37,919 nucleotides of DNA, taken from contig JAQXLK010000320.1 of the NCBI GenBank assembly GCA_029012085.1, forward strand, positions 1 to 37,919. The letters run 5' to 3'. The position numbers and the translations under genes are program-made. The stretch comes from Clostridiales bacterium. GTDB lineage: Bacteria > Bacillota > Clostridia > Lachnospirales > Lachnospiraceae. Within the stretch, counting starts at the first letter, position 1, and each line of letters starts with the position of its first letter. The notes beneath the pieces were generated by a model. That model had not been told where the DNA came from and searched no databases. It worked only from the letters and a program-made list of their open reading frames with translations. Of this stretch, positions 26,981 to 32,901 are shown piece by piece.

Positions 26981-27900
26981 ATACAAGAATAGAGATTGCA
27001 TTTTGCTTTGATGAAAAAATGGTATATCCTGCATTTGTAGCCATTGCAAGTCTTTTAGATTTTAAAAAGGATATAAATATACATTATGATATTTCCTGTA
27101 TATGTTCAGAAATGGCACTGAATTATGAAAAGGAAATAAATACGCTTGTTAAGAAAAGAGATGAAGAAAGCACTGTTAAATTTTACAGAGCGCCTGAACA
27201 GTTTAGCGGTGCTTTTGAAGTAAGGGGAATTACGGTAAGTACTTATTTGCGCCTTTTATTACATCGTGTGTTGCCTCACAATAAAAAGATAATTTATGCT
27301 GATGTAGACGTCCTGTTTCAAGATTCTTTAAAAGAAATGTGGGAAACAGATATTTCAGATTGTCTTTTAGCAGGCGTAAAGGGGGCGAATAACTTTAAGG
27401 ATACATGGAAAAACCTTGAAACGCAAGCATATGGCAGTGAATTGAAGGGACTTGAGGGTAAATATATTAATGCCGGAATTCTGTTGATGAATTTGGAGAA
27501 AATTAGAATGTGGAATCCGGATGAACAATGGCTTCAAATGTCATGTAAAGGTTACCACTATCAGGATCAGGATATCTTAAATATTACTTGTAAAGACAAA
27601 ATCAAATTTTTAGATATTAGGTTTAATATTCAGGCACATTTAGAAAAAAAGGACTTTAAAGCTTATGCGAGGCAGAATATTTATAGTGAGGAAAGCTGTA
27701 ACAATGCATGGAAATATCCTGTAATATTACACTATACAGGTCAGAAGCCATGGTGCAACCGAGGGGTTAACAGAGGAAAGCTCTGGTGGCAGTATGTAGA
27801 ATCACAGGAGGATTTAAAGGTACTGTTTAATAAGAAGCAAACCCCCAATAGGAAGACAACAGGCTTTGTGGGGAAAATCAACAGGCATTTGCCATTTTAG
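26977..27900 (+). CDS. Glycosyltransferase family 8
   Basis: Predicted 307 aa retaining GT-A transferase. Typical GT8 elements are IEIAFCFDEKMVYPAFVAIAS at the N-terminus (first 20 residues of the domain), STYLRLLLHRVLP, YADVDVLF with the metal-binding Asp109-x-Asp111, YINAGILLMNLEKIR, HYQDQDILN and ILHYTGQKPW. Family members use UDP-glucose or UDP-galactose, often in capsule or LPS outer-core synthesis. Length is normal. Translation is coupled to the upstream GT2 through the ATGA overlap. Confidence 0.94.
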   Translation: MNTRIEIAFCFDEKMVYPAFVAIASLLDFKKDINIHYDISCICSEMALNYEKEINTLVKKRDEESTVKFYRAPEQFSGAFEVRGITVSTYLRLLLHRVLPHNKKIIYADVDVLFQDSLKEMWETDISDCLLAGVKGANNFKDTWKNLETQAYGSELKGLEGKYINAGILLMNLEKIRMWNPDEQWLQMSCKGYHYQDQDILNITCKDKIKFLDIRFNIQAHLEKKDFKAYARQNIYSEESCNNAWKYPVILHYTGQKPWCNRGVNRGKLWWQYVESQEDLKVLFNKKQTPNRKTTGFVGKINRHLPF

Positions 27901-27948
27901 AGATGAGGAACATAAATAAATGACAAAAGTTCAATTGAGGAATGTGTT

Positions 27949-29463
27949 ATGAAGAATGGCTTCAAGAAAAAAATAGTTGTTTTAGTTCTGATAGGATTGT
28001 CTTTTTATTTGTTAATGGGACAAGAATGGATTAATCTTCAAAGGGATTCCGCAACTTATACAGAGCCTAGTGGAGGAACAGGCGTTATGCCAATATATCC
28101 AATGTTTATATTTCTTATGAAATGTATATTTGGGGTCGAGCATTATCTGAACGCTGTTGTAGTTATACAATCTTTATTGGCAGTATTTTGTACTTTAGCT
28201 TTTGTGCTATACCTTCGTAACCGTTTTCAATTAAAGTTTTGGGAAGTTTTATTAATGTATTTTGCGTGTATGCTGCCATTTTCCATTTACCTTCCAGAAA
28301 CCGGAATAACCCACCAGATTTTAACGGAGGGAATTTCCTATTCCCTCTTTTACATCTATTTCATAGCATTAGCACAATATGTATATGTGAAAAAAAGCAA
28401 ATGGCTACTTCCACTTATTGCAATGTCTATGATAATTGCATTAACAAGAAGCCAGCTCTTGCTCCTGATTATTGTTGATGTGGTAGCTTTTTGGTATGTT
28501 TGTTTCAAAAATTGTATGAGAATAAAATTATTCCCCCAAATTATGAAGCTGTTCATGGCTTTAATTGGAAGTGCAGTAGCAGCGCTGCTTCTGGTAATAA
28601 TTGTCTATAAGATTTGCGGGTTATATTTAGTGATGGCCGTGCCCATGATTCAAAATTATGGAAATGAGGTCGCAGAGACGGTCAACATAGAACAAACTAA
28701 TATAGGAGAAATAAATATCGAGGAACGAACCATAGAAGAACAGACAATGGAAGAGCAGGCAAGCGGGGAAGTTCCTTCTGAGGTTATAGTGCCGGAAGTA
28801 AAGCTGTCGCAGTTTACATCAGTAATACTTATCAGAGGACTTTACGAAGCCGATGAAGATGATGTGTTGCTTTTTGATATGCCTGAAAAAAAAGAGATAT
28901 TTCAAAGGGTGTATAAGGCAATAGATGAGCAAGAATATCGGTATGTATATGCTAAGGAAGGTCTGTATATGTGGGAGGATTTGATTTGTGAGAGGATTGC
29001 GGCAATGGTGCCACAGATACTTCATTCATATTTGGAAGAACATCCAGAGGTACATATAGATCCGAATGCAGTGATTAGTGAACTAGGAATGAAAGTGCTT
29101 CTTCATCATTTTGGAAGGTATTTGTATCATACGTTCAGGTTAGCAATACCGGGATTTATCAGTAGTGTTTTCTTCCAAATAAGAAGGATATACTTATTGT
29201 GTCATTTCATTACACTGATGCTCTATTTAATCGGGATTGTAGGATGCGTTAAAGTTAGAAAAAAGAGAGCAGAAGTTTCGGAATTTATGGCTGTAATTAT
29301 AGCATTTCTCATTATTATGGTGGGGGTAACCAATGTTGTTTTTATTGGGCTTCAACGCTATATGGTTTATGGTATGGGTATTTTTTATTGTGGATTATAT
29401 ATGATTTTGAAAGAGCAAGTAAAGGGATATAGAAAAGAAATATGGAACTACATACATTTGTAA
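27949..29463 (+). CDS. Polytopic membrane protein, possible GT-C-type glycosyltransferase
   Basis: Predicted 504 aa protein with hydrophobic segments from about residue 8 to 225 and again from 400 to 490. The first outer loop (residues about 28-48) holds RDSATYTEPSGGTG, a position where GT-C enzymes keep acidic residues. The two membrane halves are separated by about 170 hydrophilic residues that open with an acidic imperfect repeat (ERTIEEQTMEEQ). GAGG at 27937-27940 precedes the ATG at 27949. The end overlaps the last GT2 by 22 bases. I do not recognise the family; an ArnT/PMT-like or DUF6056-like role on the outer face is only a topology-based guess. Confidence 0.7.
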   Translation: MKNGFKKKIVVLVLIGLSFYLLMGQEWINLQRDSATYTEPSGGTGVMPIYPMFIFLMKCIFGVEHYLNAVVVIQSLLAVFCTLAFVLYLRNRFQLKFWEVLLMYFACMLPFSIYLPETGITHQILTEGISYSLFYIYFIALAQYVYVKKSKWLLPLIAMSMIIALTRSQLLLLIIVDVVAFWYVCFKNCMRIKLFPQIMKLFMALIGSAVAALLLVIIVYKICGLYLVMAVPMIQNYGNEVAETVNIEQTNIGEINIEERTIEEQTMEEQASGEVPSEVIVPEVKLSQFTSVILIRGLYEADEDDVLLFDMPEKKEIFQRVYKAIDEQEYRYVYAKEGLYMWEDLICERIAAMVPQILHSYLEEHPEVHIDPNAVISELGMKVLLHHFGRYLYHTFRLAIPGFISSVFFQIRRIYLLCHFITLMLYLIGIVGCVKVRKKRAEVSEFMAVIIAFLIIMVGVTNVVFIGLQRYMVYGMGIFYCGLYMILKEQVKGYRKEIWNYIHL

Positions 29464-30227
29464 TATGTGCTTATAGGGAAAGTCAATATCTTGAAGAATG
29501 TATTCAATCTCTTTTAAACCAGTCAACTAAGAGCAGGATTCTTATAGCTACGTCTACACCCAATGATTATATTGATGAATTAAGCAGACGTTATCATTTG
29601 GAGGTATGTCTGAATGCGCAAGGGGAATGCATAGCAGATGACTGGAATTTTGCATATGAGCAGGCTGACAGCAAATACGTAACATTGGCACATCAGGATG
29701 ATGTTTACGAACCTGATTATGTAAAGACAATGTTGGAACAATTGGAAAAAGCAAGAAATCCACTTATGTTTTTTTCAAACTATGGGGAGATACGAGAAGG
29801 AAATAAGATACAGTCAAACCTGCTTTTGCGTATAAAAAGAATTCTACTTGTTCCAATTTATTTTAGTAAGCTACGAGGATGCAAACGTATTAAGAGGGGA
29901 ATTTTGGCATTTGGTAATCCGATTTGCTGTCCATCGGTAACCCTTGTGAAAGAGAATATGCCATATCCGGTTTTTGAGAACCATTTCAAATCAAATCTGG
30001 ACTGGGAGGCATGGGAGAAAGCCGCAGGCAGAGACGGGAGCTTCGAATTTAGCAGAAAAATACTGATGTATCATAGAATACATGATGGTTCTGAAACAAC
30101 AGCACTGATTAGTGATAAAGGGCGAAACAAGGAAGATTATGAGATGCTATGCAAATTTTGGACACCTCGGATAGCTCAAATTTATCACAGAATATACAGC
30201 AAAGGTGAGAACTCCAACAAATTATAG
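29442..30227 (+). CDS. Glycosyltransferase family 2-like (last gene of the cluster)
   Basis: Predicted 261 aa GT-A-like protein, shorter than the other GT2 genes here. It has FVICAYRESQYLEECIQSLL, a conserved WNFAYEQADSKYV and the metal-site-like LAHQDDVYEPDYV, plus SNLDWEAWEKAAGRDG and YHRIHDGSETT near the end. The usual DDGSTD element is replaced by TSTPNDY, as in a distinct clostridial subgroup. It overlaps the upstream membrane protein by 22 bases. The mobile island begins 25 bases after its stop, so any terminator or further cluster genes are now separated from it. Confidence 0.85.
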   Translation: MELHTFVICAYRESQYLEECIQSLLNQSTKSRILIATSTPNDYIDELSRRYHLEVCLNAQGECIADDWNFAYEQADSKYVTLAHQDDVYEPDYVKTMLEQLEKARNPLMFFSNYGEIREGNKIQSNLLLRIKRILLVPIYFSKLRGCKRIKRGILAFGNPICCPSVTLVKENMPYPVFENHFKSNLDWEAWEKAAGRDGSFEFSRKILMYHRIHDGSETTALISDKGRNKEDYEMLCKFWTPRIAQIYHRIYSKGENSNKL

Positions 30228-30252
30228 TTCTTAACAAAGAATTTCATATAAT

Positions 30253-30262
30253 GTAAGCACCC
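30253..30262 (+). repeat. IS66 terminal end, outer left
   Basis: GTAAGCACCC begins 78 bases downstream of the transposase stop, where IS66-family elements end with a GTAAGC-type inverted repeat. About 12 of the first 24 bases match the opposite end at 36716-36739 read on the other strand. Confidence 0.6.
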
Positions 30263-30288
30263 AACAATCGGGCGTTCTTCCTAAATAT

Positions 30289-30321
30289 CTCGCATCCATG
30301 CAATGGCTTGCTAGATGCGAG
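30289..30321. terminator. Hairpin at the IS66 end
   Basis: CTCGCATC (30289-30296) pairs perfectly with GATGCGAG (30314-30321) across a 17-base loop, followed on the + strand by CATTTTACTTTAATTATTTTT. It could stop transcription leaving the glycan operon, replacing the operon's own terminator, or end the minus-strand transposase message. A similar, G-U-rich hairpin lies at the matching place in the right remnant (about 36671-36703). Confidence 0.5.
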
Positions 30322-30806
30322 CATTTTACTTTAATTATTTTTGCATACATCTATCACAGACTCATTCCAGGGAGCAATCATTTCTAGCCGTTCATCGGAC
30401 CAGTTATTATCCGGACGCTGTTCAAGGATGTATGTTAAGTATTTATAAATGTTTAGATTATTGGCTTTTGCCATCTCCATGATACTGTAGGAGATGGCGC
30501 TTGATTCAGCTCCTTGCGGAGAAGCACTGAACAGCCAGTTCTTTCTGCCGACTGTGAATGGCCGGATTGCATTTTCAGATAGATTATTGTGTAAGCTGCA
30601 TCGTCCGTCTTCTAAGTAGGTATCCAGAAATTCACGGCGATTGCTGATATAGGTCACAGCTTTGTCCGGTCTGGAATTCTTGACTGGGTTCTGTGCTTCA
30701 AGCCACGACCCAAAGACCTCCCCAATAGGCTGTTACTTTTGGAGACGAAGCTTATAACGCTCTTCATATGAAACATGTTTCTTGTTAATAGAAGAAGGAT
30801 AAAAAT

Positions 30807-30860
30807 GAAACAGGATTAAACAGCTCATAATGAACCGTTTAGTCCTGTTTCTTTATTATT
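30807..30860 (+). terminator. Rho-independent terminator-like hairpin
   Basis: GAAACAGGATTAAAC (30807-30821) pairs with GTTTAGTCCTGTTTC (30837-30851) over 15 positions with one G-T wobble and a 15-base loop, followed by TTTATTATT. No + strand gene ends just before it, so it may be an element end carried with the adjacent repeat array, or insulate the island from read-through of the glycan operon. Confidence 0.6.
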
Positions 30861-30870
30861 GAAAGTTCAG

Positions 30871-30943
30871 ACCCTCAAACCAAACCCTCAAGCTAGCCCC
30901 TCACGAACGACCCTCAAGTTTGCCCCTCAAACTAGACCCTCAA
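30871..30943 (+). repeat. 13-base-period CCCTCA repeat array, left
   Basis: Six units of the form (A/C)CCCTCA(A/C) followed by five variable bases start at 30871, 30884, 30897, 30910, 30923 and 30936, exactly 13 bases apart. A seventh, imperfect copy (CCCTTCAA) follows out of phase near 30952. A period of 13 is not a coding period. The same unit occurs on the opposite strand at 37414-37538. Confidence 0.9.
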
Positions 30944-31218
30944 AAAGAGTGCCCTTCAAAAACTTCGATTACTACAGATGTCAGATCCTTTATTCAGTTG
31001 TATGCCTGCAATGGATAGTATGATATTCCTCTAAAACTACAGTATTTGCTGTGGTCTAAGAGAAATACCAAACGCATCTGCAATAGTAGGGAAAATCCTC
31101 ATGTAACTTTTGGGATTCTAATTGTGCAATAAACACGCGAAGTAGAACTTCCGGGCAGAATGAAAGCTTGTGGATGTACACCTATAACAGTTCCATGGTA
31201 GCCAAATAGGCAACAATA

Positions 31219-31230
31219 GAACTATAGTTC
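31219..31230. promoter_or_regulatory. Perfect 12-base palindrome, candidate operator
   Basis: GAACTATAGTTC is a perfect inverted repeat centred about 33 bases upstream of the TATAAT at 31255, overlapping or abutting where a -35 element would lie. A dimeric regulator bound here would affect the promoter of the metallopeptidase pair. No regulator gene is adjacent. Confidence 0.4.
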
Positions 31231-31251
31231 CTACAAAAATATGGAATAAAA

Positions 31252-31260
31252 TGATATAAT
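31252..31260 (+). promoter_or_regulatory. Extended -10 promoter upstream of the gene pair
   Basis: TGATATAAT gives a perfect -10 hexamer (31255-31260) with the TG extension. The -35 position (TACAAA, 31232-31237, 17-base spacer) is weak, as is common for extended -10 promoters. Transcription would start near 31267, leaving about 370 bases before the ATG at 31639. Confidence 0.55.
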
Positions 31261-31324
31261 TTGTTGAATCTGTTTTGCATGAAGAAGGGAAAAGCTTTAA
31301 TATCAATTTTCGGCTTTCAGATTT

Positions 31325-31552
31325 TTGCATAAAAACAATTATGAAAAAGCTATTGAAAACGACTTCCCAAATTGGTTGGTAAATATCCAGAAAGATAAAT
31401 TAAGAGTCGATGAGTATAAAAGAATTGTTGAAGATGAAATCCGGTATGAAAATATGTTGGAGCATGTTTACAAATATACTTTGATAGGACAGTATTATAA
31501 ATTTTTTGCCTTAATTATTGATATTGAGAAAAATGCAAGTTTTAGTCTGTGA
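31325..31552 (+). CDS. Small hypothetical protein or gene fragment
   Basis: A 75 aa frame opening at TTG 31325 without a clear RBS. The sequence looks protein-like, with EKAIENDFPNWLVNIQKDK and EDEIRYENMLEHVYKY, and is charged and helical, but I recognise no family. The frame is open back to 31301. Overlapping its 3' end, a second frame from ATG 31533 to 31676 encodes 47 aa with CESCSRPWHFYYVVC; the two may be pieces of one frameshifted gene. It lies between the promoter at 31252 and the membrane protein at 31639, so it could also be a remnant inside a long leader. Confidence 0.35.
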   Translation: MHKNNYEKAIENDFPNWLVNIQKDKLRVDEYKRIVEDEIRYENMLEHVYKYTLIGQYYKFFALIIDIEKNASFSL

Positions 31553-31638
31553 AAGTTGCAGCAGACCATGGCATTTCTATTATGTCGTTTGCATGAAGGA
31601 GCATATAGCGTTATTAAGACTTCTTAGGAGAAAAATGC

Positions 31639-32901
31639 ATGAATATAATAAAAGCTATTATAGCGTTTGTGAGTAGTGGGTTAGGAATCTTATTTTTGGT
31701 ATTAGGATTAGGAATTGATTTGACATATTCCGGAAGAATAGATTGCTCTTTTTTACAAAGGGTAATTAATGCTCTGAAGGAAATTCTTATACCTATCGGC
31801 TGCAGCTATCATAAGGCTGGCGAGATTATATCTGGTAGCATGGGGATTTCATTTACAACTCTTTCACTATTATTATCAATGGGCATAAATTTGTCAAATA
31901 GATTTGAAATTAAAATATTTGGTATACCTAGATGGGAGTTGGGAGTGTCCGCGGCTCATAAAATGTATAATTGGTTTCGTGTATTGATTTATGTTTTTCC
32001 ATTTGTTATGCTCATATGCGTTAACTTGGAATTTTATGTGCTAGGACACTTGGTTTTGGCATACAGTATGATTTTTTTGATTGTCGAATATATGCTTATA
32101 ATTAGAAGCTATAAATGGAATAAAAATATTGATTTTACAGTGACGAAACTTATTAAGGTCTTTGAGAACAAGAATAATAAGAATATTAGTAACTATTCAG
32201 AGTATCAAGTATGGTTGGAAGAGATAAGACTTGGAATAGAAAAGTCGGACGGCTGGGAAAAGGCAGAACAATTATATGAACATTTTGTACAGAGGGTTTC
32301 TGAATTCCGAGATGAAAAATGTTATATTAGCAGTTATTTCTTTTTTGATATTATATTTTGCAAAGGTAAACAACCCGAATTAAACGATAGTGCATTAAGA
32401 TGTATAAAAAGTTATATATGTCAACTCTATGATAGGAATAATAAAAAATGGAATGAGGTTGTATTTTGTTCTTTAATGAAGGTAGCTTTTAGATATTGGG
32501 ATGAAGCACAAATATATGACTTTTTAAAATGGTTTTTAGATTATACAAATAGAAGTGAAGGAGGAGACATAAATAAGATTAGGTTTATTGAAGCAGAACA
32601 GGTAATCCAAATAAATATTCTTTTGGTTATGATTGAAGAGTGGAAATCACATCAAAAAAAATATAATGGATTATTGAATTCAATTTTAAACGTAATGTGG
32701 TTTCAAGGAGAACTGTCAATTGAATGTGGGGATAAATACTTAAGATTGTTTGAAATTATTCATGATACAGAAAAGCAGTTAAGATATAAAGATGATAACA
32801 CATTAAAAGCTTATGAAAATTTGCAGAAAGACTTTGAAAAAAATCATGGAATAAGTTTTATTGGCAATACGATAAGAAAAGAAATGAGGTTTAATGAATG
32901 A
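31639..32901 (+). CDS. Four-helix membrane protein of the island gene pair, unknown family
   Basis: Predicted 420 aa. AGGAG at 31626-31630 is eight bases before ATG 31639. Four hydrophobic segments lie at about residues 5-28, 66-85, 113-130 and 134-155; the remaining 260 residues are hydrophilic, rich in Lys, Glu, Trp and Tyr, look helical and probably sit in the cytoplasm. A conserved-looking stretch after the second helix reads FGIPRWELG. No enzymatic motif is seen. The stop overlaps the start of the 924 aa gene by four bases (ATGA), so the two are made together and probably interact, for instance as a membrane anchor or effector with a peptidase partner. Base composition is much more AT-rich than the glycan genes, pointing to separate acquisition. 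Confidence 0.8.
   Translation: MNIIKAIIAFVSSGLGILFLVLGLGIDLTYSGRIDCSFLQRVINALKEILIPIGCSYHKAGEIISGSMGISFTTLSLLLSMGINLSNRFEIKIFGIPRWELGVSAAHKMYNWFRVLIYVFPFVMLICVNLEFYVLGHLVLAYSMIFLIVEYMLIIRSYKWNKNIDFTVTKLIKVFENKNNKNISNYSEYQVWLEEIRLGIEKSDGWEKAEQLYEHFVQRVSEFRDEKCYISSYFFFDIIFCKGKQPELNDSALRCIKSYICQLYDRNNKKWNEVVFCSLMKVAFRYWDEAQIYDFLKWFLDYTNRSEGGDINKIRFIEAEQVIQINILLVMIEEWKSHQKKYNGLLNSILNVMWFQGELSIECGDKYLRLFEIIHDTEKQLRYKDDNTLKAYENLQKDFEKNHGISFIGNTIRKEMRFNE

Larger units (their letters stand above)
30253..30790 (-). pseudogene. IS66-family transposase remnant, C-terminal part
   Basis: On the minus strand the frame from about 30790 to 30331 encodes the last third of an IS66 transposase: HVSYEERYKLRLQK, an in-frame TAA at 30733-30735, then QPIGEVFGSWLEAQNP, YLEDGRCSLHNNLSENAIRP, GRKNWLFSASPQGAESSA and EMAKANNLNIYKYL, ending CKNN. 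The catalytic core upstream is missing, so it cannot transpose itself. The non-coding end (30253-30330) has the terminal GTAAGC and a hairpin. It is only about half identical by eye to the remnant at 35781, so it comes from a different IS66 element. Confidence 0.88.
30791..31324. other. Non-coding stretch with hairpin, repeat array and promoter
   Basis: No convincing gene lies here. In order it holds a long hairpin (30807-30860), a six-unit 13-base repeat array (30871-30943), about 270 bases in which I recognise nothing, a 12-base perfect palindrome (31219-31230) and an extended -10 promoter (31252-31260). Short minus-strand frames such as 31118-31330 have no RBS or recognisable motif. An 17-codon frame, MKKGKALISIFGFQIFA, starts at 31279 but also lacks an RBS. 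Confidence 0.7.

Noticed and set aside
27949-29463. Assignment of the 504 aa membrane protein as a third Wzy polymerase
   Set aside because: The long hydrophilic domain of about 170 residues in the middle and the acidic first outer loop fit a GT-C-like layout better; the call was left general.
30871-30943. Repeat array as a possible CRISPR
   Set aside because: Units of 8 bases with 5-base spacers at a 13-base period are far too short, the units vary, and no cas genes are present.
31118-31330. 70 aa minus-strand frame upstream of the gene pair
   Set aside because: No RBS, odd composition, and it overlaps the promoter and palindrome; probably chance.
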